Shown: positions 10,055-21,382 of the stretch, piece by piece | Layout: each line of letters begins with the position of its first letter | How positions within the stretch are numbered: the first letter of the stretch is position 1 | Notes under the pieces: model-generated | Database searches by the model: none | What the model saw: only the letters and a program-made list of their open reading frames with translations | What the model was told of the DNA's origin: nothing | Position numbers and translations under genes: made by a program | Assembly (NCBI GenBank): GCA_021014945.1 | Contig: MU266333.1 | Location: 62,001 to 126,000, forward strand | Direction: 5' to 3' | Source: Leucogyrophana mollusca | Lineage: Eukaryota > Basidiomycota > Agaricomycetes > Boletales | Length of the DNA: 64,000 nucleotides

Positions 10055-11428
10055 TCAAGTGTGTGTGGCAGATAGATTCGAGGCAGAGGGCCCAAGGTCT
10101 AGTGGCTCAATCTGGGGCTGAGTATTTTTGTCTGACCTTTCCTGCTGAAGGTTACCAATGGGCTGACGGGGCCCACCCTCATCCGGGGTTGCGTTGGCAG
10201 TGACGTCGGGGTTAGTCACTGGAGGAGCTGGTGCGTTTTGTGGAACCGGCTGAGCGGGGAACATGTTCGGGGGTGGCATTGGGTAGCCTGGGTAACCTGC
10301 ACCAGGGTACGCTGGGTATGGCGACATGGGATAAGGTCTTTAATAATGGAAATATCATGTCAGAGTGCAATGTCGAGGGTTTACAGGGAAATCTTACGCA
10401 TTATAATAGCCGTGGATTGGATAGGGGCTCGCACCAGCCTGGGGAGGAATCTCTCCCTTGGGCGAGGCAAGCTGCTGGGGGGACATATTCGGGGTTGGCC
10501 CGCCCACCAGGTAGCCATTGGCAGCATACTGAGGGTAGGTCGGCATCGGGTAGGGGCTTGGAAGATCGATATATCAGAGTCCGACGCCGACAGGAGAGCC
10601 GGGATATCTTACACATTATAGCCATTATATGCGTAACCCCAAGTCGGGGGACCAAGTGGGTAGGTCGCAGGGGCAGGTGCATTGCTGACTTCTTTCACGG
10701 AACGCGTCCATACTCCCTGCCCACGGATCGAGGAACCGATGGCGGTTATGAGGAGTGTGAGTGAATACACGAGAGCTGTGGGGGATGTAGTTAGTAGATG
10801 CAAGGTAGTGGCGCTTGGGGAAAGGGTATTTACGAACGAACCACCCGATGTGCGCGAAGGCGGCTGAGGCGTCATACAGGGAACATTCTACTCGCCTTTC
10901 CGGTGAGCAGAGATTCAAAAGCTGGAAGAGCCAATACGGTCTGCTCACCCGACCAATCGCACCCATAATATCCATCGTCCGACTGCGCATACATTGTGTT
11001 GAAGACCGCGTCCACAAGCCAAAGTGCCCAGATCAAAGCTATGTCGAGAGGTTCAGACCATGAAAAGTAGTGTAAGGTCTATAGGAACGACTCACTTGTC
11101 ACAACGAGCTCGAAAACGATCATAGAGGTCACTCTTGCGTGGCGCGTGAGGCCGTAAATATACCTACCCAGAAACGTCAGGGCCACGAGAAGGGGGTTCT
11201 TCAGGGGAACCCTCTCACATTGCAGGTAATGTTAGGAGCGTAAAACCCCCCGCGGCAAGCCCGAATGGATCTAATCTAAGTCCAGATATGATGGCCATCG
11301 CAAGGGCGTCAAGAATAGCAATGGCTAGGGATTCAAGAGCAGTCGGGAGACTTCAATCGCCCGGCAGGTCACATTTAGCTGCGAGACTTACAAAATACAA
11401 TAACCCGGAGCACGGAGAGAGCACCCAT
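10055..11428 (-). CDS. MARVEL-domain four-span membrane protein, copy 1
   Basis: Eight exons (11392-11428, 11219-11324, 11096-11163, 10949-11038, 10834-10887, 10613-10775, 10398-10556, 10055-10337) give 319 residues. The first 150 or so residues form four membrane helices typical of fungal MARVEL proteins: M-G-A-L-S-V-L-R-V-I-V-F-S-I-A-I-L; G-L-A-A-G-G-F-T-L-L-T-L; V-T-S-M-I-V-F-E-L-V-V-T-T-L-I-W-A-L-W-L; and S-L-T-L-L-I-T-A-I-G, followed by G-V-W-T-R-S-V. The loop before the last helix contains two cysteines. The rest is a cytosolic tail rich in Tyr-Pro and Gly-Pro-Pro repeats. MARVEL proteins act at membrane apposition and trafficking sites; the specific role is unknown. The first three exon lengths (37, 106, 68) match copy 2 at 20.7 kb exactly. 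Confidence 0.8.
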
Positions 11429-12577
11429 CTCGATGACTTTTTGGGAGTGGAGCAGAAGTAACCGACCACAGCTGCTCGCATCCTCGCTTTTTGTTGGAGA
11501 CGCATGAACCCGAGTCAACCATGTCCAAATACAGAAGGGCATTGACAGCGGCTCGGCAGCATGATTGTCGATAGTTTTTTTTACCGGGGTATATTGAACG
11601 CTGACGCAGAGTCTTGTGGGTTGTGGCAATCCACCCATGGCATAGATAATCAATGTGAATATATGGAACTGACCTGGATTAGTATAGGCTCGCCAGGGCA
11701 CTCCGTCCCATATCTAGCAGAAGGACGCAACCCCCCCAAGTTTCCTCAAGTGCAGAGTCGACCAGCTATCCACAGCTGTGTTTCACGCGACAGGCGGAGT
11801 CGTACATCGCGATCGATTCGCGTGGGTCGGCCACAGCCACCCGGGCGTGAGAAAATGAAAAGAAAATGTTCCGATCATGATTCATTTCGCAGGCAAACAT
11901 TCATGTTGGATGCAGATGTTGGCCAGGTGACTCGCCCGTGCTTTAGCAAGGAAAGCCGCTTTGGGTGAGTAACATTATACTAGACGACGCGACGCTCGCG
12001 TACATGCAATGCTGCCGCACGCGTGTGTGAGGAGCACCAGACACGTCCAGACTGGGCTCCTATCGACCCGCCCATCTCGAACGCGTATCAACTGGTGGGT
12101 ACACTCCAATCCACCAACGCCGCAAAACCCCCCTGGGTCGGCGGTCTACGCGACGTGAAGGGGAGGCCAACTTGCCGCCACATATGCGTTCAGTGGGCCG
12201 GTGAGTCTTTCTTGATGGTCGCTGGCTCGTTGAATTCCTTAGAGTGAGCAACCTACTCAAACGATTCAAGGCTGCGCGTGACCCACTGATCGCCCAAGCG
12301 ATCCGATCCTGTATCGGCTGGCAACTTCTGGCAACAGGAATGTCCAGTAATCTGCACAGGGTACGGGGTGGCGGCCTGGCGTGGTCGGTGATCTTGACAG
12401 GCCGAGGGGCCCACTGATTCTGAGATGTGGGTCTTCCGCGTTCGAAATTGTATAAATACTGCCGTCTTTTTACAGATACCCTTCCATAGATCACGACCGA
12501 AAGTACGCAGATCATCCTCAGTGAGCGACCCACCTTCTCGGTTCTCTCTTACGACTGACTTCCTGAACAAGAGCATC
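11429..12577. other. Intergenic: upstream of the secreted-protein array
   Basis: No gene is seen. From about 11815 the sequence resembles 15405-15730, and from about 12170 it resembles the upstream regions of the other two array units, so the array's repeat structure begins here. Confidence 0.55.
12451..12457 (+). promoter_or_regulatory. TATA box of secreted-protein gene 1
   Basis: TATAAAT lies about 125 bp upstream of the start codon within the block shared by all three units. The equivalent boxes are TATATAAAC at 14189-14197 (unit 2) and 16312-16320 (unit 3). Confidence 0.55.
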
Positions 12578-13235
12578 ATGCACACCTCGACCACCGTTGT
12601 CATTGCCTGTGTGCTCACCGCCGCACTCGCTGGTGCTAGACCCAACCCAAACGTGGCACCAGATGTTGTGCAAGATTATAAATATGAGTATGATTATAGC
12701 ATGACCCTAACCTCCGGCTTCAATGGGAGTGGGCACACTCAACAGTGGCCCGGATGGATTAAGACGTCGAAGAAATCTCGGGAATGTGAAAAGTGCATCA
12801 CTGTGGAATCAGACGTGAAGGGCAGCCTGAAATCGCTCTGGTTCCAACCATGGGAATCCTCGATGTACGTCTCGCTCTTCAAGGATACGAAGTGCCATGC
12901 AAGTACCCATTTGCCTCTCCCTGACATTATGCTTTGCTTACCTCAACTCGCACTCATGCATACTACCACCTTCACTCACAAATGGACACCACTCCGCACC
13001 CGCACTCGCACCCGCACCCGCATGTAATCAACACCCCGCCCTCACCTCTCATCGATGCTTGCAGACTACGCCGCTGGGTAAGTGACACTGCGCTGCTTGG
13101 GTGTTCGAGAGAAACAAGCTCACGTGCCATTCACACCTTCTAGCCGTCTACCACGGCAGATATGTGACAACCCACACATCCTCAATCATCCGCAACGCCG
13201 CTTCCCTCCATGTTTGCCACAACTCAGAGGTCTAG
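12578..13235 (+). CDS. Small secreted protein, tandem copy 1
   Basis: Three exons (12578-12898, 13065-13077, 13144-13235) give 141 residues. The first ~20 residues are a signal peptide (T-T-V-V-I-A-C-V-L-T-A-A-L-A-G-A), so the protein is exported. The mature part contains C-E-K-C-I-T-V-E-S, then F-K-D-T-K-C-H, and the last exon adds S-S-I-I-R-N-A-A-S-L-H-V-C. Four cysteines are shared by all three copies. Intron 1 has a GC donor (GCAAGT at 12899) in phase 0; reading through it would stop early. Compared with copies 2 and 3, the Y-S-(E/D)-T-(D/E)-Y-Y-G stretch is replaced by T-S-G-F-N-G-S-G. No known family is certain; a beta-gamma crystallin-like fold is a guess from the aromatic-glycine pattern of the sister copies. 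Confidence 0.75.
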
Positions 13236-14315
13236 GCCTGAAATTGTTGATTATCCATCACCTCAAGGGTCTACTTTGCCGATCGCGAGGGGGATCTGGA
13301 AACGGGCGCTGCCTCATGAACTAGCCTAGTACTCATTTTCGAGAAAATACCATTGATTTGAAGGGAAAAGGAAGAATACAAGCGCGGACGAGTCTTATAG
13401 CTTGCCTCTGTCTACTCCAAGCCTCCGTTTCAGCTTTATGTCCCGACCCGCACCTCCATCTCGCTCCCAGTGCAGCCGACTACTTTGCTGGTCGTCCTGA
13501 GCACCACACTGTTCGAAGTTCGGACCGTGTCAATTCGTGTGCTTGGACTGTTGTAAGAAAGCGTTAGGTAGTCTCTAGTAGCTGACCTTAAGAACATATG
13601 ACAGCCGATGAAATGCCGTCCAGACTCGGCTCCGCCCATTTACCCCGGGCTGCGGACGCAACGCAGCTGAAAAGGCCCTGTACGACGCCGTCGGCGCCAG
13701 GGGATTCGGAAGGATTGGGTAGTAAATGTCACCACTGGCAGCCCCTCCCGATAATCGCATAAGGGAGACCTCATCTGAAACAGTAAGTACTTCTTTAGCC
13801 CCCTCCTCATCTAAAACGTTGCACAGCGTGGAGTTACTCGTAGGGGATGACCACGACGGCCAACTTGTCCCCACATATGCGTTTAGTGGGCGAGCGAGTC
13901 TTTCTCGATGGTCGCTGGCTCGTTTGTATCTTTGGAAATTCCTTGGAATGAGCAACCTGCCCAAACGATCCAAGGCTGTGTGTGACCCACCGTTCGCCCA
14001 AGCGATCCAACCCTGTAGCGGCTGGCAACCTCTGGCAACAGGAATGTCCAGTGATCTGCACAAGGTACAGGATAGCAGCACCCATTGCCGGGCACCGACA
14101 TCCGGGAAAGACTTTGGCGTGGTCGGTGATCTTGACAGGCCGAGGGGCCCAGTGATTCTGAGATGTGGGTCTTCCGCGTTCGGAATTGTATATAAACTGT
14201 CATATTTTTACAGATACCCTTCCATAGATCGCGACCGAAAGCACACAGATCATCCTCAGTTAGTGACCCACCTTCTTGGCTCTTTCTTACGACTGACTTC
14301 CTGAACAAGAGCATC
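13236..14315. other. Spacer between secreted-protein genes 1 and 2
   Basis: This holds the 3' flank of copy 1 and the promoter block of copy 2. Open frames in it do not repeat in the homologous spacer and are not treated as genes. Confidence 0.5.
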
Positions 14316-14971
14316 ATGTACACCTCGACCACCGTTGTCATTGCCTGTGCGCTCACCGCCGCACTCGCTGGTGCTAGACCCAACCCAGACGTGGCGCCAG
14401 ATACTGTGCATCGTCATGGTTATGCTATAACCCTCTACTCCGAAACTGATTATTACGGTTTCCTTCAACCGTGGAGCGGATCGATTGCGACGTCTTCGGA
14501 TGCTCGGAAATGTGACAAGTGCATTACCGTAGATTCATACGAGAAGGGCGACCTGCGATCGCTCCAGTTCGACCCCAAAACGAGCTGGATGTACGTCTCG
14601 TTCTTCAAGGATACTAAGTGCCATGCAAGTACCCATTTGCCTCTCGCTGACATTATGCTTTGCTTACCTCAACCTCATTTCACTCGCACTCATGCATACT
14701 ACCACCTTCACTCACAAATGGACACCACTCTGCACCCGCGCACGCACCCGCATGTAATCAACACCCCACTCTTACCTCTCATCGACCCTCGCAGACTACA
14801 CCGCTGGGTAAGTGATACTGCGCTGCTTGGGTGTTTGAGAGAAACAAGCTCACATGCCATCCACGGCTTCTAGCCGTCTACCATGGCAAATATTACCAAA
14901 AGGACGCATCCTCAACCATCCGCAACGCTGCTTCCTTCCATGTTTGCTGGAACCCAGCGGTCGCGACCTAA
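14316..14971 (+). CDS. Small secreted protein, tandem copy 2
   Basis: Three exons (14316-14624, 14795-14807, 14874-14971) give 139 residues. It has the same signal peptide and a mature domain with I-T-L-Y-S-E-T-D-Y-Y-G, K-C-D-K-C-I-T-V-D, W-M-Y-V-S-F-F-K-D-T-K-C-H and S-S-T-I-R-N-A-A-S-F-H-V-C. Intron 1 again begins with GC (GCAAGT at 14625) and is phase 0; exon 2 is only 13 nt. Indels between copies inside intron 1 are not multiples of three, which supports its being intron. The Y-x-x-x-x-Y-x-G pattern is what suggests a crystallin-like beta fold. The function is unknown; such proteins in Agaricomycetes are often secreted at developmental or host contact stages. Confidence 0.8.
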
Positions 14972-16440
14972 AATTTGTCCATTATCCCTCACCTCAAGTG
15001 TCTATTTCACCGATCGCGAGGGGGATCCGGAAACGAGCCCTGCCTCATGAACTAGTAGCCTAGTACTCATTTTCGAGAAAATACCATTGATTTGAAGGGC
15101 AGGGGAAGGTTACATGCGCGGACGAGTCCTATAGCTCGCCTCTGTCGACTCCAAGCCTCCGTTTCAGCTTTCTGTCCCGACCCGCATCTCCTTCTCGCTC
15201 GCAGTACAGCCCACTCCTCTGCTGGTCGTCCTGAGCACCACACGGCTCGAAGTCCAGACCGTGTCAGATCCTGTGCTCGGACTGTTGTAAGAAAGCTTTA
15301 GGTGGTCTCCAGTAACTGACCTTATGAACATATGGAAGCCGATGAAACGCCCTTAGATCCTACGGGAAACCATCCAGCAATACTCTAATCCCATTCAACG
15401 TCCATCATGCGTGCGTGGGTCGCCACAGCCACTCGGGCGTGAGAAAACAAAGAGAAAATGGTCTGGTCGTTTTATTCTGCTAGCAAACGTGAACGTTGGA
15501 CAGTGCTCATGAGCGCTTTAGCAAGGAAAGCCGCCTTCGACGAGCGACATTGTGCATATGACGCTTGCGTCAATGCAATGCTGCCGCACGCGTGCGCGAG
15601 GAGCACCAAACACGTCCAGACTTGACTCCTATCGACCCGCCTATCATGAACTAGTTAGTATGCTCCGATCCACCAACGTCGCAAATCCCCCTGGATCGGC
15701 GGTCTGCGCGACGTGAATGGGAGGTTTGACCTCCGCGTGGCTCGGCGGGGCTCCGGTCGCCAATAAGTCGACGTCACCCCATTTACCCCGGGCCGCGGAC
15801 GCAACACAGCTAAAAAGGCCCTGTACAACGCCGTCGGCACCAAGAGATTCGGTAGGAAATGTCACCACTGGCAGCCCCTTCCGATAGTCGCATAAGGGAG
15901 ATCTCATCTGAAACAGTAAGCACTTCTGTAGCCCCCCACCTCATCTAGGACATCGCACAGTGCGTGGAGTTACTCGTAACGGATACCACGACGGCCGACC
16001 TGCCCCTAAAAATGCGTTTAGTGGGACAACGGGTCTGTCTCGATGGCCGCTGGCTCGTTTGTATTCCTCGGAATGAGCAACCCGCTCAAATGATCCAAGG
16101 CTGTGCGTGACCCGTCGACTCCCGTCGATCGTCTGAGTGATCCAACCCTGGAGTGGTCGGCAACAGTAATCTGCGGTAATCCACCCGGGGCACAGCACTC
16201 ATTGCTAGGCACCGACATCGGGGGTTGACTGCGAAGACTCGAGCGTCGTCGGTCTTAGCGGGCCGAGGGGCTCAGTGATCCTGAGATGTGGGTCTTCCGC
16301 GTTCGAAATTGTATATAAACACTGCCGTCTTTTTAAAGATACCCTTCCATAGATCGCGACCGAAAGCACACGGATCATCCTCAGTGAGTGACCCACTTTC
16401 TTGGCTCTCTCTTACGACTGATTTTCTGAACAAGAGCATC
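14972..16440. other. Spacer between secreted-protein genes 2 and 3
   Basis: This holds the 3' flank of copy 2 and a longer upstream region for copy 3, including about 390 bp (15360-15760) that matches 11815-12170 but is absent from the first spacer. No gene is seen. Confidence 0.5.
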
Positions 16441-17095
16441 ATGCGCTCCTCAACCTCCGCTGTCATTGCCTGTGTGCTCACCGCCGCACTCGCTGGTGCT
16501 AGACCCAGCCCAAACGTGGCACCGGATACTGTGCATCATTATGATTATGATATAACCCTCTACTCTGATACTGAGTATTATGGTGACCTTCAAATGTGGA
16601 GCGGATCGGTTGTGACGTCTTCGGATTCTCGGAAATGTGACAAGTGCATTACTGTTGAATCAGACGTGAAGGGCAGCCTGAAATCGCTCCAGTTCGACCC
16701 AGACGCAAGCTGGATGTACATCTCATTCTTCAAGGATACTAAATGTGATGCAAGTACCCATTTGCCTCTCGCTGACTTTATGCTTTGCTTACCTCAACCT
16801 CATCTCACTCGCACCCATGCATACTACCATCTTCACTCACAAATGGACTCCGCTCCACATCCGCACTCGTATCCACATGTAATCAACACCCCAATCTTAC
16901 CTCTCATGACCCTCGCAGACCACACCGCTGGGTAAGTGATACTGCGCTGCTTGGGTGTTCGAGAGAAACAAGCTCACATGCCATTCACGCCTTCTAGCCG
17001 TCTATCACGGCGAATCTGACCAAGAGCACGCATCCTCAACCATCCGCAACGCCGCTTCCTTCCATGTATGCCACAACTCAGTGGTCTCGACCTAA
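16441..17095 (+). CDS. Small secreted protein, tandem copy 3
   Basis: Three exons (16441-16749, 16919-16931, 16998-17095) give 139 residues. The signal peptide is followed by I-T-L-Y-S-D-T-E-Y-Y-G, K-C-D-K-C-I-T-V-E-S, W-M-Y-I-S-F-F-K-D-T-K-C-D and S-S-T-I-R-N-A-A-S-F-H-V-C. The GC-AG first intron (donor GCAAGT at 16750), the 13-nt exon 2 and the phases are all conserved with copies 1 and 2. It is closer in sequence to copy 2 than to copy 1. The promoter has TATATAAAC about 120 bp upstream of the start. Confidence 0.8.
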
Positions 17096-17770
17096 AATTG
17101 TCGATTTTGCCTCATCTCAAGGGTCTATTTCACCGATCGCGAGGGGGGGTTGGAAATGGGCTTCGCCCCATGAACTAGACTAGTACTGTACTCATTTTCG
17201 AGAAAATACTACTGATTTGAAGTGGCATTTGAAGTGGCAAAGGCTACAAGCGCGGGCGAGTTCTACCAAGCTTCGGCTTCAGCTTCAGTTTCATGTCGCG
17301 ACCCGCACCTCCTTCTCACTCGCAGTACAGTCCATTCCTTTGGGCCGTCCTGAGTGCCACACAGCTCGAAGTCCGGACCGTGCACCGTCAAGTCGTGTGC
17401 CCGGGCTGTTGTAAGAAAGACTTAGAAATGTTACGAGTGGGGTGCTATGTAAGCGATATACGAGGCACCCAGACTGCTGACAGGTGAGCCACCTATGGGA
17501 ACATCGAGCCAGGAGCACAGGTATGCAAGGTGAACGGTGACTAGACAGATGCGTATGGATCACGATTGGATGTCATTAAAACGGTTGCTCAAGCCCCCAC
17601 TCACCGACCCAAACCGTAAATTGTAATAGTAGTGGAGAGCCAGGTACGAAACAGGGGCTTTCTGGTGTCAACGAGCCCGTACGCTACAGTCTCAATCGTC
17701 TCGTGAGTGCCACCGGTCGAACGCCGAAACACGCCAGTCCATGCTATCGCGCACCAGGCGGGCCATTCAG
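17096..17770. other. Intergenic, convergent gap before the dehydrogenase gene
   Basis: The first 350 bp is the 3' flank of array unit 3. Nothing else is recognised before the dehydrogenase stop codon. Confidence 0.5.
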
Positions 17771-19182
17771 TCACGATATTCTTTTGTCATCCAAAACCCT
17801 TTCCACCGTCTCATATAACTCTTTCGCGAGTGTGTCATCCATCGCAACTTTCGACAGCTTCTGGATCTTGCAGGATGGCGTCAGGTACACACCTTTGTAC
17901 TTTTCGCGGTCCTTGCGGACTGTCTCTGACCCGGCAGCGAATGTAGAGCTGTGTGCGCCGATGTCCGGGGAGGTGAAGAAGAGTGGGTAGACGAGGATGT
18001 CCAGTATGCGCTTATAGCGCACATATGGGGGCCTCTCAGCGAAGGCGGTCTTGACTGTGCCGGGGTGTAAGGAGATAACAGTAATGTCCACTCCCTCGGA
18101 CGCTAATCGTTTTTGAAGCTCTCGAGCATACAGAACGTTCGCAAGCTTGCTGCGACCTGCGAGACGAATTCATCATTGATCTAGTGATAATTGATATTTG
18201 GAAGGAACGAAACAAACTGACAATAGCGCGCAAAACCAGGTATGTATGCATCCTTGCACTCGTCGTTCAAATCGTCTAGATCCCTAAAGTGGGGATTTCC
18301 TTTGACAGTAGTGTGGCCGTCCGATGAAACCTGAGGATGGAATGGTCCATCCACGTCAATGAAACCATTCGAACCCAGATATACGATAAGAAACGTACGA
18401 CCACAATTCGGACATCAGAATTCGGTTCTGCCGCTGTCTGTTTCAACAGCGGGAGAAGACTTCGGGTGAGAACGAAAGGGCTGACCACACTAGTGCGAGA
18501 AATGGTCATGGTCACAATCTAAGGACAAACAGCACAGTGAATACGTGCTTGATCATCATCACGTCCTGGATTCCTGGAGGTAGGGGCGGCGGGGCTTCAG
18601 TCTCCGTGTATTTGATGTGAGGGCCGACTTACCATCGACAGACTTCGCGTAGCCCTCAATCAACCTATTCCAAGTTGTAAAATAGGAACCCTGAACATCG
18701 GCAAGCCTTACATTCCAGCGTTATGAACTACGCGTTCCGGCGCGATGAATCAGTGACTTGTGCCCATAAGGTACTTGAATGCTCACTCAGGACATCCAAC
18801 CTCTTCTCCTTGCTCATGAGCTCTTCTGCAGCTTTCTTCGCGTTGCGGGGGTCTGCCAAGTCTAGCTGTAAAAACAGGACCTCGCCGTTGCCCGGGCCAA
18901 GGCCCTCCGCTTGAAGTTGCGCGATTGCCTCCTTGGCCTTGCCCTCATTGCGTGCAGCCATGTACACTTTCGCTCCATGACGCGCGAGGTGCTTCACCGT
19001 AGAACGACCTATGCCTGCACTGCAGGAGCGAAGACGAAGTCAGTACAGTTTCCAAGTCCCTGTTCTCCCTCGGCCTGTTTCGCACAGACAACTTACTTTC
19101 CACCGGTGACGAGAATGACTTTTCCAGACAAATCCGGTAGGTCGGAGACTGGGTTGAAATGACTTGAACCAAAGAGCCCCAT
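17771..19182 (-). CDS. Short-chain dehydrogenase/reductase (retinol dehydrogenase-like)
   Basis: Eight exons (19097-19182, 18787-19019, 18712-18727, 18633-18664, 18563-18573, 18399-18518, 18222-18330, 17771-18156) give 330 residues. This is a classical NAD(P)-dependent SDR oxidoreductase. The Rossmann glycine motif is split across intron 1 and restored as V-T-G-G-N-A-G-I-G. Other marks are D-L-A-D, D-V-L-I-H-N-A-G-M, R-I-V-V-V-S-S, the catalytic Y-C-R-S-K (YxxxK) and H-P-G-T-V-K-T. The Ser of the catalytic triad lies in V-S-S-D. Two exons are tiny (16 and 11 nt); both are needed for frame and motif. The substrate cannot be told from sequence. An arginine in the A-A-R-N stretch suggests possible NADPH use, but this is weak. 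Confidence 0.87.
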
Positions 19183-19657
19183 CGTTTAGTCGCCGAGCCG
19201 TCGTGACGGTTGTGCCGTGAGGTGTTTTGACGAACCCTTTCAGTCGATGCCGGTTAGATGACGGTGCCTTCGGGACGTTTGTCCGCAGAAGCACCGAGCT
19301 CAGTGACCAATCCCCACCTGGCTTAGATTTATCGCAGATGCGCTAAATCTGCTTGTGTAGCTTTGAGTTATTAATTGTGCTCTCCATTGGAACATACATT
19401 CTGGAACACCTGGACTTGGAAAGTCGGAATGTACCAGGATAAGAAGGCACCACTCATCGTCGTTTTGGATATGTCAAAGTCGGATAGTTCCACACCCGCT
19501 GCAGATATGTAGGGATGTACGAGTAGGCTGCTATTTATAATTACACATGCGACGAGAGAGATATTATAAGCGTGGACAGTGCCACGGGCACCATGAACCA
19601 CGAGCTACCCCAGATAACAAGTAGGTACATCCATTATACATACAGCAGCCCCGCTCC
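19183..19657. other. Intergenic: dehydrogenase promoter and MARVEL-2 3' flank
   Basis: About 475 bp with no coding signal or clear regulatory motif. Confidence 0.5.
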
Positions 19658-20742
19658 CTAAACATAGTCGGGATCCTCAGGAAGCGCGGGCAAGCCCTTT
19701 TCCCGATACGTGTAGCTGCTGAAAAAAGACCGCATGGACGCATGCCTGTTCGGGGCGGTGAAGTAGTAGCTCGACTGCGGAGAGCCTACGCTCAGCGTCG
19801 GCGATTGCGCACTGCGCGGGCTGGCGCCGGGATAGGTATACTGGGGCTGCGCCGGCATCGGGGGGCACGAGCTCTCCGATCTGAACGAGGGCTCGTACGG
19901 GGGATCGACGGGGAGCTGGATGGGGAGGTCGTCCATGTCGCAGCCGTAGCCCTTGGAGTCGTGCATCCGGCGGGAGGGGTAGGGGTGCGCGGTCATGGGG
20001 GCGTGGGCACAGCTGACTTCGTGTACGGACCATGTCCAGACGCCGCGGCTGCGGCTGGCGGCGATGACTGCGTAGACGGAAAGTGTTGTTTGGTACGCGA
20101 GGACTGGGTAGGGATGGCGTTAGCTCGGACTGGTGCTTGGGGTGAGGGATAGGGCTCCTTACGGTCAAACCACACGATGAACGCCAGGGCGCACGCGACT
20201 TTGTACATGTTACACCACACGTCACCCTCTGGATGTGATTTTGGTAAGTGGGAGTCCTTAAGTTCACAAGATCACGCCAGCACCTCACCTTTAGAGTGAT
20301 GTGGGCAGAACTGCGTTACTTCTACGGCAAGACCAGCAACCGTTGCCCAGATAATCCAGAGGATAACTGCGATGAAGTTTATCAACCTGTGACAGGGGGT
20401 CCTTCTTGCAACTTACACGTCCAGGCAGTCTCGAAGGCGATCATCGAGGTAAACATCCCATCTCGTAGCTGGTCAAAGATGTACCTGTTCAGGCACGTAA
20501 ATGGGAGATCCAGGGCAGACCTATCAAGGACCTGGCTTACATCGTTGAAAGCGATACGATTGTCACGATGCACGCAGCGAGCCCGAGAGGGTTTTTTACG
20601 ACGACACATATCGCAAGAATTACCAGCGAAAGCAAGACAGCGATGGCTGGAAATCGACACTCGTTCAGAAAAGCGCTCCGTAGTCGTACGATGCTCGAAA
20701 CTCACTGAAGACGGCGGTGCGTAGGGTAAAGAGGGATCCCAT
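19658..20742 (-). CDS. MARVEL-domain four-span membrane protein, copy 2
   Basis: Six exons (20706-20742, 20541-20646, 20417-20484, 20289-20366, 20163-20228, 19658-20103) give 266 residues. Helix 1 is in T-I-A-V-L-L-S-L-V-I-L-A-I-C, helix 2 in G-L-A-A-C-I-V-T-I-V-S-L, helix 3 in F-T-S-M-I-A-F-E-T-A-W-T-F-I-L-W-I-I-W, and helix 4 in T-T-L-S-V-Y-A-V-I-A-A, followed by G-V-W-T-W-S-V. The tail is Pro/Ser-rich with charged patches. Start, intron positions and the first three exon lengths match MARVEL copy 1 at 11.4 kb, so the two are paralogues. The gene is divergent from the Tim17-like gene. Confidence 0.8.
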
Positions 20743-21382
20743 TTCAACGCCTTCTGTACAGGACCGAGGGAGACGCGCACGGAGGAAGGGGACGAGGAAG
20801 GGAAGGGGGAACCTGCAAATCCAGTCGCAATGATCATTTAAACATTTTATTGATCAGCGAACACATTTGACTTGAGCTTGTCTTGCGATGCACAGCCTAT
20901 ACGTCGACGGAGACAGCGCGTCAGCATGAACGCAACCTCGGGATTGTCTTCCATCTGGTGTAGACGTCGGCTACTGAGTGGATGTGCCGGAGCCCCACCG
21001 GGGTCAGCAAAAGGTTTGTGAGCTTCGGAGTGGTGCTGTCATCGAAATGATTGATGGTTATATATAATATAACGTGTCTGCAGTCCTCCCAAAGCTATTT
21101 TGAATGAAAATAGGTTGCCTATTAGTATGCCATGTGGTGAGCCTGATCCGGTCCCCATAAACGTGTAGTATAAACAGGTAGTGGAAGTTCAAGCACACGA
21201 CCTTTTTTTTCAAGGTCACTCAACCTCGGTTGAACGTCTTGAGTATGTCGTGGTAAGTTGGCAGAGTCGGTTGTGGTTGGATTTACCAGGCCTCTTCATT
21301 TTTCTTACCACGTCTTGACTTGCTCCCCGACATCCTCTGGCATGCTTGCATAATTTCTACTCAGCTTTCAACCGTTACTACC
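20743..21382. promoter_or_regulatory. Divergent intergenic region, MARVEL-2 / Tim17-like gene
   Basis: About 640 bp serving two start codons facing away from each other. A T-rich run at about 21204-21211 lies 170 bp before the Tim17-like start. No specific site is recognised. Confidence 0.4.

Larger units (their letters stand above)
11815..17450. repeat. Tandem array of three secreted-protein gene units
   Basis: Three direct repeats each contain promoter, gene and 3' flank. Start-to-start spacing is 1738 and 2125 bp. The 3' flank phrase starting GAGAAAATAC recurs near 13340, 15075 and 17203, and the promoter block recurs near 12365, 14115 and 16250. Unit 3 carries both kinds of distal upstream sequence (11815-like and 13620-like), so it looks least trimmed. 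Confidence 0.8.

Noticed and set aside
12899..13027. Reading through intron 1 of secreted-protein copy 1 as a longer exon
   Set aside because: The stretch is frame-shifted between the three copies by indels not divisible by three, and the Cys-containing C-terminus would be lost.
19742..20152. Plus-strand open frame of 136 codons
   Set aside because: It is low-complexity Gly/Arg/Ala antisense of the MARVEL-2 tail.
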